64,000 nt of DNA from Mesorhizobium sp. 113-3-3 (GCF_016756495.1 NZ_AP023243.1:5832501-5896500); one strand, 5' to 3'. Positions 1 through 9,625 are shown, numbered from the stretch's first letter. A program made the numbers and translations. The notes: generated by a model from the letters alone, not told the origin.

Positions 1-555
1 CGCCGCTCGATTTCGGGCCCTGACGCCTGACGCCAGCTTCCATCTATCCAGTTGCCGAAATTTCTTGTCGTCGTAAATGTCATGTCAATTTCCGAAACAA
101 TTCAGAATTCCTTTCGGCCCAGATTTCCCAGGGCCTGACCCCGTAGACTTGCGACCGGAACGAACGCGCCATCCGGCGATTCCCGGCATGTCGCGCACAC
201 CTTGGACAATGCTGCCCGTAGAATTGCGAAGCCGCACTCCCGGCGCCTTACCCCCGACGCGCCAGGCGCGCTGAGTTAAGAGCCGGCCACATCAACAGTC
301 ATTTTATTTTACATATTTGTCAATTAGAATTCTGTTTGTCATGCGAAATTCGTCGAGAGAATCCCAGGAGAAAGCAAAAAATTCTGGCTACAAGATATCG
401 CTGCTTTCGAATAATATGAACGATTTCAATGTAATAGCATAAAAGCACAAGGACTTTCGCCTTTCCACGGCGACGTCCTCGTCGGGGCAGATACCGGATT
501 GACATAGCCATCTTAGTCAGACAAACTACCTTCAACTCCGTTCCCAAGGTAGGCC
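1..555. other. Intergenic region upstream of hyuA
   Basis: No convincing gene. The short open frames here have no recognisable domain and composition that looks non-coding. The right half (from about 300) is clearly more AT-rich than the left and carries a dyad at 309-322 and a short motif at 515-523, both also found upstream of the GntR gene at 5449. I read it as the promoter/operator region of the hyuAB operon. Confidence 0.6.
309..322. promoter_or_regulatory. Candidate FCD-GntR operator upstream of hyuA
   Basis: The sequence TTACATATTTGTCA is a near-palindrome. Its first 12 bases are identical to the reverse complement of the site at 5423-5436 just before the GntR gene. A second shared word, AGTCAGACA at 515-523, has its complement at 5369-5377. 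The shared words suggest that one regulator acts at both promoters; this is inferred from sequence only. Confidence 0.45.
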
Positions 556-2658
556 ATGAACACGCAAATGAACCGTGTGTCCGTCGACATCGGCGGTACC
601 TTCACAGATGTCGTGCTGGAAATAGCCGGCGAACGCTCTTCCACTAAAGTGCTGACGACGAAGCGGGCACCTGAGGAAGCGGTGCTGGAAGGAGTTGAAA
701 GTCTCCTGGGGCAGAAAGGCCTGTCATTCGCAGATCTCGATCTCTTCCTGCACGGCACGACGTTGGCGACGAACGCCATCATCGAACGGCGCGGGGCGAA
801 CACTGCGCTTGTGACCACCGACGGCTTTCGCGATACGATCGAGATCGGCTCTGAAAGTCGCCACGACCAATACGATATTTTTATCAAGAAGCCTCAGCCC
901 CTTGTCGGCAGGAAACACCGGTTCGTCATAGGAGAGCGTGTCGCCGCCGATGGTTCGGTACTGAAACCGTTGCCTGAGGATCAGGTGGCAGAACTCGGCA
1001 AAACACTCAAAACCGCAGGCATCGAAAGTGTTGCCATCTCGTTCATCCACGCATACGCGAACCCGGCACACGAGCTCAAGGTCCGGGAAGTCCTGTCGGC
1101 AGCCTTGCCGGACGTGACTTTCTCGCTGTCCTGCGAAGTCTGTCCGGAAGTTCGGGAGTATGAGCGCACCTCGACCACTGTGGCCAACGCCTATATCCGC
1201 CCGATCATGGCCGGCTATCTCGGCCGTCTCAAGACGGAACTTGCCCGTCGTGGGCTGCGCGCTCCCCTGCTGCTGATGACGTCGGGCGGCGGGCTGACGA
1301 CCGTCGACCAAGCGGCAGCATTCCCGATACGCCTTGTTGAATCAGGCCCCGCCGGCGGCGCCATTCTTGCTTCCAAGATCGCCGGCGACTGCGGTCTGAA
1401 GGAAATCGTGTCCTTCGACATGGGCGGCACCACCGCAAAGCTTTGCCTGATCGACAACGGCACACCCCTCAAGTCCCGCAGCTTCGAGGTCGACCGCACC
1501 GAACGGTTCCTGAGAGGCAGCGGCCTTCCGGTTCGCATTCCGGTCATCGAAATGGTCGAAATCGGCGCCGGCGGCGGTTCCATTGCCCAAGTCGACAGCC
1601 TTGGTCGCCTGACCGTGGGGCCGGAAAGTGCGTCGTCGGAACCAGGTCCGGCTTGCTACAACCGCGGCGGCAATCGCCCCACGGTCACGGACGCCGATCT
1701 GGTTCTTGGCCGCATCGACGCCACGAATTTCGCCGGCGGTAAGGTCGGCCTGCGCCGCGACCTCTCTGAAAAGGCGCTGGGCGACCATGTCGGCTCTCCG
1801 TTGTCCCTAAAATCGGTGGTCGCAGCCTCGGCCGTGGCAGCCATCGTCGAGGAAAACATGTCGAACGCCAGCCGCGTGCACGCGGCGGAGCACGGCAAGG
1901 ACCTGCGCAAGCGCGCCATGATCGCATTCGGTGGTGCTGCGCCGATGCATGCAGCCCAGCTTGCCCGTAAGCTCGGCCTGGAAAAGGTCATCGTGCCGAT
2001 AGGCGCGGGCGTCGGATCAGCCATCGGTTTCCTGGAGGCGCCGCTGGCCTATGAGATCGTGCGAAGCCGCCACAGTCGTCTTGCCGACGTGAACGACGGC
2101 GTCATCCACGACCTCATCTTGCAAATGCAAGCCGAATCCATGTCCGTTGTCGAGCCGGCGGCAAACGGGCGCCCGGTCGAAATACGCACGTCGGCATTTC
2201 TGCGCTATGTCGGTCAGGGCCACGAGCTGGAAGTCGACCTGCCGCTCGATACATCGGCCAACATCGATCCCACCAAGCTGCGCCAGCGTTTTGAAGAGCA
2301 CTACAGCGCAGTGTTTGGACGCTTCCTCGAGAATCACGCAATCGAGATTCTGACCTGGGCGGTCACCGCGACGGCGCACCAGCCTTTGCGTGAGACTGTG
2401 AAGGAAGTTCGACCAATGAGCGCCAAACCAAAGCCGAGCGGCTGGACGGATTTTGTCGATTTCGACGGCAAATCGGTCAAGGCGCCGGTCTATCTGCGCG
2501 CCAATCTTTGCAGCGGCCATTCCATCGCCGGCCCCGCGGTCATCACAGAACCCGAGACCAACACGGTCGTGCCTGCGCATTTTGAAGTGGCGATCGACCG
2601 GCTGGGTCATCTTGAACTTACCAACACCGCCATCGGCGTCGCGGCGGCCGCGGAATAA
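556..2658 (+). CDS. hyuA: Hydantoinase/oxoprolinase alpha subunit (HyuA family)
   Basis: 700 residues, the usual length for HyuA/N-methylhydantoinase A. The N-terminal phosphate-binding motif of the hydantoinase/oxoprolinase fold, DIGGTFTD, is at about residue 11. The second ATPase-like motif, DMGGTTAK, starts at residue 288. Family members open cyclic amides (hydantoins, 5-oxoproline) with ATP, or carboxylate ketones, together with a HyuB subunit. The ATG at 556 follows AAGG in the leader; a second in-frame ATG at 568 is possible. The stop overlaps the start of hyuB by one base, which supports translational coupling and a cytosolic HyuAB complex. The exact substrate cannot be read from sequence. 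Confidence 0.9.
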   Translation: MNTQMNRVSVDIGGTFTDVVLEIAGERSSTKVLTTKRAPEEAVLEGVESLLGQKGLSFADLDLFLHGTTLATNAIIERRGANTALVTTDGFRDTIEIGSESRHDQYDIFIKKPQPLVGRKHRFVIGERVAADGSVLKPLPEDQVAELGKTLKTAGIESVAISFIHAYANPAHELKVREVLSAALPDVTFSLSCEVCPEVREYERTSTTVANAYIRPIMAGYLGRLKTELARRGLRAPLLLMTSGGGLTTVDQAAAFPIRLVESGPAGGAILASKIAGDCGLKEIVSFDMGGTTAKLCLIDNGTPLKSRSFEVDRTERFLRGSGLPVRIPVIEMVEIGAGGGSIAQVDSLGRLTVGPESASSEPGPACYNRGGNRPTVTDADLVLGRIDATNFAGGKVGLRRDLSEKALGDHVGSPLSLKSVVAASAVAAIVEENMSNASRVHAAEHGKDLRKRAMIAFGGAAPMHAAQLARKLGLEKVIVPIGAGVGSAIGFLEAPLAYEIVRSRHSRLADVNDGVIHDLILQMQAESMSVVEPAANGRPVEIRTSAFLRYVGQGHELEVDLPLDTSANIDPTKLRQRFEEHYSAVFGRFLENHAIEILTWAVTATAHQPLRETVKEVRPMSAKPKPSGWTDFVDFDGKSVKAPVYLRANLCSGHSIAGPAVITEPETNTVVPAHFEVAIDRLGHLELTNTAIGVAAAAE

Positions 2659-4316
2659 TGGAGACTTCCATGCAACAGACTGACCGGCCGATGCCCGCTA
2701 TCGAGGAGATCGAATTCCAGATCATGTGGAATCGCTTGATCGCGGTCGTCGAGGAACAGGCCCAGGCGCTCCGGCGCACAGCCTTCTGCCCAATCGTGCG
2801 AGAGTCCGGAGATCTATCCGCCGGCTTCTTTCACCCGGATGGGCGGATGATCGCGCAGGCGGTGACCGGTACGCCAGGCCACGTCAACACAATGGCAGCA
2901 TCGGTTCGTCACTTCCTGGCGCGGTTTCCCGCGTCGTCCATGAAGGATGGCGACGTCTACATTACCAACGACCCATGGCTTGGCACCGGCCATTTGCATG
3001 ACTTCGTCGCCGTCACGCCAGCTTTCTTTGCAGGGTCGATGGTGGGACTATTCGCTTCCACCTGCCACTTCATGGATGTGGGCGGCATCGGCTTCGGACC
3101 TGACGGCCGTGACGTCTTCGAGGAGGGATTTTATGTTCCTCCCATGAAGATGATCGCCGAGGGGAAGCGCGACGAAACGTTGATAACGCTTGCGCGAAGC
3201 AATTCGCGCTATCCCGCCGAAATGGAAGGCGACCTCATGTCCCTTGCCGCCTGCAATGCGATCGGGGTGGGCCGTTTGCGCGAGATGTTGCGCGAATTTC
3301 CGCTGGGCGATCTCACGCCGCTCTGCGACCAGATCGTCAGCCGCTCACGCGAAGCAGCCATTGCGGCGATCGCGGGCCTGCCGGCCGGAACAACCACTGC
3401 GGAAATGATGATCGACGGTTACGACAAACCGGTTGCTTTGGTTGCCTCGACAACCATTTCCAACGATTTGATCAAAATTGACTTCACGGGCACCTCGGGC
3501 CTTTCGGCACGTGGCATAAACGTGCCGTTGAGCTACGCACAAGCCTATTCCACATACGCGATCGCCTGCGCGCTCTTTCCCCAGGTGCCCAACAATTCGG
3601 GGTCGCTGTCGGTGGTAGAGGTCACCGCGCCAAAAGACACGATCGTCAACGCGCAGCGCCCTGCCCCGGTCTCTTCACGGCATGTGATCGGCCAAATGCT
3701 TCCGGACGTCGTCTACGGCTGCCTGGCTCAGATCGTACCTGACAAGGTGCTGGCCGAGGGTGCATCCTCGCTCTGGAACCTCATCCTCGAGGACGCACAT
3801 GACGCCTGCTTGACCCAAGGCATCGGGCACACTGCGAGGTTCTCGGCACTGTCGGTCCAGACAGGGGGAACCGGCGCCCGCCCCAATGACGACGGGCTAA
3901 GCGCCACCGCCTTTCCGAGCGGCGTTTCGGGCGTGCCGATCGAGATATTGGAGACCATGACGCCGCTGGTGTTCTGGCGCAAGGAATTGCGCGCCGGAAG
4001 CGGCGGACAGGGCCGCTTCCGGGGCGGGCTCGGCCAGACCATCGAGATCGGCCACCGCGACAACCATCCGTTCTACATCTATGCCGCACTTGATCGGATC
4101 GAACACATGGCGCGAGGGCGGTTTGGTGGCGAACAGGGCGGCGCAGGCTATGTTGGGCTGAAATCGGGACCGCGGCTGCGCGGCAAGGGCAAGCAACTCG
4201 TACCAGCAGGCGATACGCTTGTCGTCCAGACACCCGGCGGCGGTGGATATGGCCCGGCCGGCGAACGCGACAGCGCCAGAATTGAGGCCGATCGCATCAA
4301 CCAGCTCGACAACTGA
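2658..4316 (+). CDS. hyuB: Hydantoinase/oxoprolinase beta subunit (HyuB family)
   Basis: 552 residues, typical for HyuB/N-methylhydantoinase B. Recognisable family stretches are the N-terminal ITNDPWLGTGHLHDF region (about residue 103) that resembles a metal site, and the glycine-rich C-terminal TPGGGGYGPAGER. It should pair with HyuA for ATP-dependent cyclic-amide opening or a related carboxylation. The start ATG shares a base with the hyuA stop; an alternative in-frame ATG at 2670 also fits. No further catabolic gene follows on this strand; the next gene is convergent. This argues for a two-gene operon. Confidence 0.9.
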   Translation: METSMQQTDRPMPAIEEIEFQIMWNRLIAVVEEQAQALRRTAFCPIVRESGDLSAGFFHPDGRMIAQAVTGTPGHVNTMAASVRHFLARFPASSMKDGDVYITNDPWLGTGHLHDFVAVTPAFFAGSMVGLFASTCHFMDVGGIGFGPDGRDVFEEGFYVPPMKMIAEGKRDETLITLARSNSRYPAEMEGDLMSLAACNAIGVGRLREMLREFPLGDLTPLCDQIVSRSREAAIAAIAGLPAGTTTAEMMIDGYDKPVALVASTTISNDLIKIDFTGTSGLSARGINVPLSYAQAYSTYAIACALFPQVPNNSGSLSVVEVTAPKDTIVNAQRPAPVSSRHVIGQMLPDVVYGCLAQIVPDKVLAEGASSLWNLILEDAHDACLTQGIGHTARFSALSVQTGGTGARPNDDGLSATAFPSGVSGVPIEILETMTPLVFWRKELRAGSGGQGRFRGGLGQTIEIGHRDNHPFYIYAALDRIEHMARGRFGGEQGGAGYVGLKSGPRLRGKGKQLVPAGDTLVVQTPGGGGYGPAGERDSARIEADRINQLDN

Positions 4317-4393
4317 AAACGGGCAGTCTTCCGTTTCATGTTCCGTAGCCGGCAGGTCGTGCTGACCAAACCGGCAAACGACGATAGCCACGG

Positions 4394-5101
4394 CTATCTC
4401 CGAGACATTTCTTCTATTCTTTTCTCGTTGAATGGGTGATGTGCGCCCGTGCCGAAATTCGACATATAGGTGTCGTGGCGATAACCGCGCGCCTCAAGGA
4501 CGACAGCGATCAGTGTGTAGAGCACGGCAAGAAGCGCCAGAACCACTCCTACGCCATGCACCCAAAATTGTGAAAGCCCAGTGGCGACCGCGGCCAACGC
4601 GCACGCAATCGTCAGCCAGCCGGCCGTCTTGTGATAGGCTTCAAACCAACGCCGTCGTGCCGTCATGTCATAGTGATCGCCGTGCGGAGCAGGAGGCTCG
4701 TTAGTCGCTGAAGCTGCCGGATTACGGACGCCGTGCGAGCCGCGGAACCAGGCGCTGACGATCTGCAAAACGCCAAAGACCACTGTCGCGATGCCGAATA
4801 CGGAGTGAAGGGTGGCGCTGAAACCTCCGCTGGCAGCAACGGCGATAACACCACCGACAATGCTGGCCATGGCAAGCACCGACAAGCCGACGCGGTGCAT
4901 GGTGAACCAGAAAAGCTTACGACCAAGCCTCGGGCTTCCTTTCGGGATGCCGATCAGCGACGGCGCCGGTTTGCCAAAACGCGTCAGCAGCAGGACGGCC
5001 GGCACCAGCACGATCCAGATCGTGAACATCAGCCACGCGTGATAAATCCAGTGCGGGGTCGTCCCAAATACCTCGTCATAAAGCGATTGCAGCAGGTTCA
5101 T
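4394..5101 (-). CDS. Cytochrome b561-like membrane protein
   Basis: 235 residues with about five hydrophobic segments. Histidines at 21, 69, 99 and 157 lie in or at the edge of membrane segments (HAWLMF, FTMHRVG, LHSVFG, YHKTAGW). That spacing is typical of the b561 core that holds two haems and carries electrons across the membrane. I infer a membrane electron-transfer role; no partner gene (DOMON domain, reductase) is adjacent. It is convergent with hyuB and separated from the GntR gene by about 350 bp. The assignment rests on the histidine and helix pattern. Confidence 0.65.
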   Translation of the reverse strand: MNLLQSLYDEVFGTTPHWIYHAWLMFTIWIVLVPAVLLLTRFGKPAPSLIGIPKGSPRLGRKLFWFTMHRVGLSVLAMASIVGGVIAVAASGGFSATLHSVFGIATVVFGVLQIVSAWFRGSHGVRNPAASATNEPPAPHGDHYDMTARRRWFEAYHKTAGWLTIACALAAVATGLSQFWVHGVGVVLALLAVLYTLIAVVLEARGYRHDTYMSNFGTGAHHPFNEKRIEEMSRR

Positions 5102-5448
5102 CAGGGAAAGTCCTCATGTTGACCGTATTCGCGTCGAATCGCAGTCGCGGTTGCGGCAACACGAATGCGCCCGCCGGCCATTGCCTCGTCCCGACTCAGG
5201 ATTGCCTGGCATTCGTGCACGAGCGAGTGCCCCCCGCCCTGCACAATGCTGTGCCAAACGCAGATTCTCCAGGTCAGGCCTCTGGCAATGCGTGCCGACG
5301 GGCGGTTTTCTGCAAGCTGGTGCAGAGGGAGGACTCACACCACGCTCAACATCGAACAAAAATGACAATGTCTGACTTTAAAGCACAAATCAAGCTTGAA
5401 ATCTGACAAATGACGTGTAGATTTACAAATATGTAATGAGGCACTGGG
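5102..5448. other. Intergenic region between b561-like gene and GntR gene
   Basis: About 350 bp without a convincing gene; short open frames exist on both strands but lack domains and good starts. The last 80 bases are AT-rich and hold the operator-like dyad at 5423-5436 and the word TGTCTGACT at 5369-5377. It probably contains both divergent promoters. Confidence 0.5.
5423..5436. promoter_or_regulatory. Candidate autoregulatory GntR operator
   Basis: TTACAAATATGTAA is a palindrome apart from one mismatched pair. It ends 12 bases before the GntR start codon, where a bound repressor would block transcription or early elongation. Twelve bases recur in inverse orientation at 309-320 upstream of hyuA. 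Confidence 0.5.
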
Positions 5449-6204
5449 ATGGCTTACGCCCAAAGGACGAAACTTTCGGAACGACTCTACGAGACGATGA
5501 GGCAACTCGTCGACAGCGGGCAATGGTCCGAGGGAACGCGCATCCCGACCGAGATGGAGCTTGCCGAACAGCATGGGGTGTCCCGGCCGGTGGTACGCGA
5601 AGCCCTTATCCGGCTGCGCAATGAAGGCATTATCAACTCGAAGCGGGGTTCAGGCAGTTTCGTCCTGAATGGCTCCGAAGCGCCTACAAAAGGTTTCCGC
5701 CCCATCGAGAACGTCGCCGATCTGATCCATGCATTCGAGTTCCGGCTCACGATCGAATGCGACGCGGCGGCCGTGGCTGCCCTTCGCCGCCGTGACGAGG
5801 ACATGGATGTCATCATCGCGGCACACAATGCTTTCGAGGAAGGCATGAGCGATGAGGCCTTTGGCGATCTCGACCTGGATTTTCATATCGCGGTCGCGCA
5901 GGCTTCGCAGAACTCCATGTACGCCAGCACAATGTCCATGCTGCACAAGCAGATCGTTTTCGGCATGCGGTTGATTGGTCAGTTCACGAACGCCGCGACC
6001 CAGACCCGGCTGGAAGTGGTTCGCGTCGAACATGCACCGATCGTCGATGCTATCGCAGCCAAAGAGCCGCTTCTGGCTTACGAGGCGATGTTCAACCATT
6101 TGACCTTGTCCCGGCGCAGACTGCTGGGCTTCGATGCCGTTCTCGACTGGAAGAGATCCGGACCGACCGTTCTGATCAACAAGATGGGAGGGCCTGACAG
6201 CTAA
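5449..6204 (+). CDS. FadR-subfamily (FCD) GntR transcriptional regulator
   Basis: 251 residues. Residues ~8-75 form a GntR winged helix (PTEMELAEQHGVSRPVVREAL), and the wing ends GSGSFV. Residues ~90-230 are an all-helical FCD ligand domain. Metal or ligand histidines of the FCD type are visible in DLDFHIAV, EHAPIVDAI and FNHLTLS. Such regulators are usually repressors released by organic acids or sugar acids. The shared dyad upstream of this gene and of hyuA suggests autoregulation and control of hyuAB. The ATG at 5449 gives the normal family N-terminus. Confidence 0.9.
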   Translation: MAYAQRTKLSERLYETMRQLVDSGQWSEGTRIPTEMELAEQHGVSRPVVREALIRLRNEGIINSKRGSGSFVLNGSEAPTKGFRPIENVADLIHAFEFRLTIECDAAAVAALRRRDEDMDVIIAAHNAFEEGMSDEAFGDLDLDFHIAVAQASQNSMYASTMSMLHKQIVFGMRLIGQFTNAATQTRLEVVRVEHAPIVDAIAAKEPLLAYEAMFNHLTLSRRRLLGFDAVLDWKRSGPTVLINKMGGPDS

Positions 6205-6349
6205 TCCCGCTCTCGGCCGCAAGCGTCACCCTCGAATTCTGGTCCAATCGGCTGCCATACCCGAACCGTGCTCCAAGCGGAGTGCGAAGCCTTTGTTTTG
6301 TCGTTGCCACCCGTTCACAGGGCCAGTTGCCCGTACACAAGGTATGTCG

Positions 6350-7450
6350 ATGTCATCCCTCGCCCTCAACCAGATCAACAAATTCTATGGCCCGAACCTG
6401 GCGGTGCTGAAGGACATCAACCTGGAAATAGATTCCGGCGAGTTTCTCGTCCTGCTTGGCCCTTCCGGCTGCGGCAAGTCCACATTGCTGCATGCGATAG
6501 CAGGTCTTCATGGAGTTACCTCGGGCGAGATCAAACTGAATGATAGGGTGATCAATGATTTGCCCTGCCAGCACCGCGACATCGCAATGGTGTTTCAGTC
6601 CTATGCGCTCTATCCATCGATGACCGTGCGACAGAACATCTCGTTCCCGCTGGAAATGCGGAAAGTGTCCAGCGAGAAACGTGCGGAGGCCGTACAGGGG
6701 GTCGCCAAGCTTTTGCAAATCGAGCACCTGCTGGACCGCAAACCGTCGCAGTTGTCGGGGGGACAGCGTCAGCGCGTTGCCATCGGGCGTGCCCTTGTCC
6801 GCGAACCCAGCATCTTCCTGTTCGATGAACCTCTTTCCAATCTCGACGCGCTGCTCCGGGTGGAGATGCGAACTGAATTGAAGAAGCTGCATCAGCGGAT
6901 GGGCAAGACCACCGTCTACGTCACCCATGACCAAATCGAAGCGATGACGCTGGCAACGCGCATTGCAATTCTGGACAAAGGCGCGCTCCAGCAGGTCGGG
7001 ACGCCCAACGAGGTATATGACAGGCCCGCCAACACATTTGTCGCTACCTTTATCGGCGCGCCGCGCATAAACCTGATTGATGGCAGCGTGGTCAAGTCCG
7101 GCAGCAGCCTGACGGCAAGGTTTGGCGACGCACCGGACAGGATACCGGTGCCCGCGGCGTTGGCCACGCCTCTTTCGCGAGCGGCCCCTGCCTGCACCTT
7201 TGGCATCCGCCCCGAGAACTTCTCCACCGTTGCGGGAAGCCCTGGCGAGAACGATGTCGATATCGACGTCGTCATCGAGTTGATCGAGCCCACTGGTTCA
7301 GACGACGTCATCATCTTCAAATTCGCCGGCGCCGAGCTGACGGCGCGGCTGCGTGCCGGTTCGATCCTCGGACTTGGCCCGACCCGGCTGCGCCTGAACA
7401 CCACGAAACTAGTCGCCTTCGACAGGCAAACCGGCAGCCGGATCGGCTGA
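6350..7450 (+). CDS. ABC importer ATPase, MalK/UgpC type (orphan)
   Basis: 366 residues. It has Walker A GPSGCGKST, Q-loop FQSYALYPSMTV, signature LSGGQRQR, Walker B IFLFDEPLSNLD and the H-loop VTHDQ, followed by a C-terminal TOBE/OB region. It energises a sugar or polyol importer of the CUT1 class at the inner membrane. ATG 6350 is preceded by AAGG at a 7-9 base spacing; ATG 6344 is also in frame. No permease or binding-protein gene is next to it, which is unusual. It could serve the importer at 46.7-49.8 kb that lacks an ATPase, or a system elsewhere. Confidence 0.9.
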   Translation: MSSLALNQINKFYGPNLAVLKDINLEIDSGEFLVLLGPSGCGKSTLLHAIAGLHGVTSGEIKLNDRVINDLPCQHRDIAMVFQSYALYPSMTVRQNISFPLEMRKVSSEKRAEAVQGVAKLLQIEHLLDRKPSQLSGGQRQRVAIGRALVREPSIFLFDEPLSNLDALLRVEMRTELKKLHQRMGKTTVYVTHDQIEAMTLATRIAILDKGALQQVGTPNEVYDRPANTFVATFIGAPRINLIDGSVVKSGSSLTARFGDAPDRIPVPAALATPLSRAAPACTFGIRPENFSTVAGSPGENDVDIDVVIELIEPTGSDDVIIFKFAGAELTARLRAGSILGLGPTRLRLNTTKLVAFDRQTGSRIG

Positions 7451-7547
7451 CCGCGACCGGAGTTTTCTCTCCATTCTGCAGTCCGGACGCTCTCCGGTGT
7501 CAGCGTGGATCCCCTCTATGACCATGAATTCCAGCAGGAAGAAATCG

Positions 7548-8546
7548 ATGAGCAAAATTTACAAATGGGGATTGATCGGCGCCAGCCGGATTGCGGAGGA
7601 GTGGCTGATACCGGCCATCAACGGCGATCCGAACAGTGAGGTCGCTGCAGTGTTCTCCTCCGACACGGCCCGTGGACGCGCCTACGCGGAGCGAAACGGT
7701 ATCCCCCAAGTCTACGACACAATCGAAGCGCTGCTTCGCTCGGATGTCGACGCCGTCTACATAAGCAACACCAATGAGAAGCATGCTCCCGACGCGATTG
7801 CGGCAATCGTGGCTGGCAAACATGTGCTCGGCGAAAAGCCGATGGCAATGACGGTCGCCGAGGCGGAAGCCATGATTTCGGCCGCCGAAACGCACAAGCG
7901 CGTTTTAGGTATTAATCACCATCTGCGTAACATGGCGACCCACATCAGGCTCCACGACTTGGTGAAGAATGGGGAGCTGGGCACGCTGGTCGCGGCCCGC
8001 ATGACGTTCGGTGTGCTGCTTCCGGTCGCCAATCGCGGCTGGAGAACAGATTCCGTGACCGCCGGAGCGGGCGTGTTCTTCGACCTTACCGTGCATGACG
8101 CAGACCTTTTGCACTACATCCTGGGTACGGAAGCGCAGGAGGTCGTCGCGATGACAGCCAACAATGGAATAACGTCGAAGGAAGTCGAGGATACGGTCGC
8201 GATCGTCGCGCGAATGAAGACCGGCACCATTGTTCAGATCACCGAGAGCTTTGCCATCGATCACGCTAGAACGACGGTTGAGCTCTTTGGCACCAAGGGT
8301 TCCGTGTTTGCGGACGACGTTCTGCTCCAGCGTGGTGGCGGACGTGTGTTTGTGCGCAGGAATGGCGAACAGGTCGAAGAGCAGATCGATCATGTGAACG
8401 CCTACGACAAGGTTGTCCGCGACTTCAATGCAGCCATGGCCGGCAAAGGCTCGCCAACGGTGACAGGCCACGACGGTTTGCAATCCTTGAAATTTGCCGT
8501 GGCCGCACGCGAAGCGGCCAGGACTGGCCGCTCGGTGCAGATATGA
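7548..8546 (+). CDS. Gfo/Idh/MocA-family oxidoreductase
   Basis: 332 residues. The N-terminal Rossmann start GLIGASRIAEEW and the EKPMAMTVAEAE stretch carrying the family's catalytic-region EKP motif are present; the C-terminal half is the GFO_IDH_MocA alpha/beta domain. Members oxidise or reduce sugars, inositols or their derivatives with NAD(P). ATG 7548 is chosen because AGGAAG precedes it at good spacing; upstream in-frame starts lack one. It lies downstream of the orphan ATPase in the same orientation and may share its transcript. Substrate unknown. Confidence 0.85.
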   Translation: MSKIYKWGLIGASRIAEEWLIPAINGDPNSEVAAVFSSDTARGRAYAERNGIPQVYDTIEALLRSDVDAVYISNTNEKHAPDAIAAIVAGKHVLGEKPMAMTVAEAEAMISAAETHKRVLGINHHLRNMATHIRLHDLVKNGELGTLVAARMTFGVLLPVANRGWRTDSVTAGAGVFFDLTVHDADLLHYILGTEAQEVVAMTANNGITSKEVEDTVAIVARMKTGTIVQITESFAIDHARTTVELFGTKGSVFADDVLLQRGGGRVFVRRNGEQVEEQIDHVNAYDKVVRDFNAAMAGKGSPTVTGHDGLQSLKFAVAAREAARTGRSVQI

Positions 8547-8653
8547 GGTTCAAGGGATCACGGCTGGCGACTCGTCGAACTTTCGACGACGGACGTCCGC
8601 TTACTTTGCAGGGCGGGGAATCCAAAATCATTAGGACGAGGCAATAGGACGCG

Positions 8654-9535
8654 CTATTTCCTGTACATCGCAGCGACCGAACGCTCAAGCGCAAATCCGA
8701 ACCCCGCATCAGGGTGGTCCTTGAGAAGTGCGGCTTTCAGCTCGTCGGCGGATTTGCTTACCGCCAAGGCCTTTTCCCAGCTGTCGAGATAGGATCGTGT
8801 ATAGGCAAATATCGACGCGTCTGAACGGCTATCCGGCTTGCGATGGCCCGGAATGACGGTTTTCGCACCGATGGCCTCCAGTTTTCTCGTGCTGTCGCGC
8901 CACTTGCCGATCTGGTCAGGGCTTGTGTTTTCTTCCAGCCAGAGATGCGTGTCGGTGTATCCGACATCGGCCGCGATGAGGGTGTTCAGCGAGGGAATGT
9001 GGACGGGTGTCACGAATTCCGTGTCGCCATGCATGGGGTCCAGGATTTCGATGCGCTCGCCTTCCAGCAGCAGATGATCCTTGGTCAAGGCATCGGGCAC
9101 GATGAGCTTGTCCGGGAAAACGCCCTTCGGCGCCTGTGCGGCCAGGGCCTTCAGGGTCGGTGCGGACGCTTTGTTGATCATCCCAAGCACTGCCGGATGG
9201 GTGACAGGCTTTGCGTCCGGGAAGCGATCCAGCAACACCGACAGGCCGAGAAGATGGTCCGGATGGTAGTGGGTGATCAGGATGGTGGTGACCTTTTTCC
9301 CGGTCGCCTGGATGACATCGGCAAGCGCCTTGGCATTGGCTACCGTGAACTGCGCATCGACGACGATTGCCGATTTCTCGCCGACGATGACGGTGCTGTC
9401 GACCATCACGCCTGCTTCATCGGCCGTGAACACCTTTGTGTCGGCGGCAGCAGCGAGCGAAAGCCTGCCTGCCATCGCCGTTGCGGTGCCGGCTGCACCG
9501 AGTGCCAGAAGATTTCGTCTGTTGAGAATGAACAT
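8654..9535 (-). CDS. Exported metallo-beta-lactamase-fold hydrolase
   Basis: 293 residues. The N-terminus has paired arginines, a hydrophobic stretch and AAA ending before ADTKVF: a signal peptide that could be Tat or Sec (NRRNLLALG). The zinc motif HYHPDH is at about residue 90, with later ligand histidines in DPMHGDTE and VIPGHRKP. It is a periplasmic or exported MBL-fold hydrolase of unknown substrate (glyoxalase II-like, lactonase-like or quinoprotein-relay-like possible). ATG 9535 follows GGAGA; the longer reading frame has no ribosome site. It lies 90 bp after azoR on the same strand, perhaps one operon. Confidence 0.85.
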   Translation of the reverse strand: MFILNRRNLLALGAAGTATAMAGRLSLAAAADTKVFTADEAGVMVDSTVIVGEKSAIVVDAQFTVANAKALADVIQATGKKVTTILITHYHPDHLLGLSVLLDRFPDAKPVTHPAVLGMINKASAPTLKALAAQAPKGVFPDKLIVPDALTKDHLLLEGERIEILDPMHGDTEFVTPVHIPSLNTLIAADVGYTDTHLWLEENTSPDQIGKWRDSTRKLEAIGAKTVIPGHRKPDSRSDASIFAYTRSYLDSWEKALAVSKSADELKAALLKDHPDAGFGFALERSVAAMYRK

Positions 9536-9625
9536 GGATCTGTCTCCGCGTTGCTGGCGGCATTGCTTCGCCCACCAGTCAGGATTTCCAGGAGTTGGTT
9601 GCATCGATGAGGGTTGCGAAGTCCT

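Noticed and set aside
77..547. Short open frames before hyuA on both strands
   Set aside because: No domain, no ribosome site, low-complexity Arg/Pro content; region shows regulatory dyads instead.
4317..4393. Terminator between hyuB and the b561-like gene
   Set aside because: Only 6-bp arms (AAACGG/CCGTTT) and no clear T run; too weak to list as a feature.
5114..5406. Overlapping short frames between the b561-like and GntR genes
   Set aside because: Three frames open at once on two strands; Arg/Pro-rich translations typical of GC-rich non-coding DNA.
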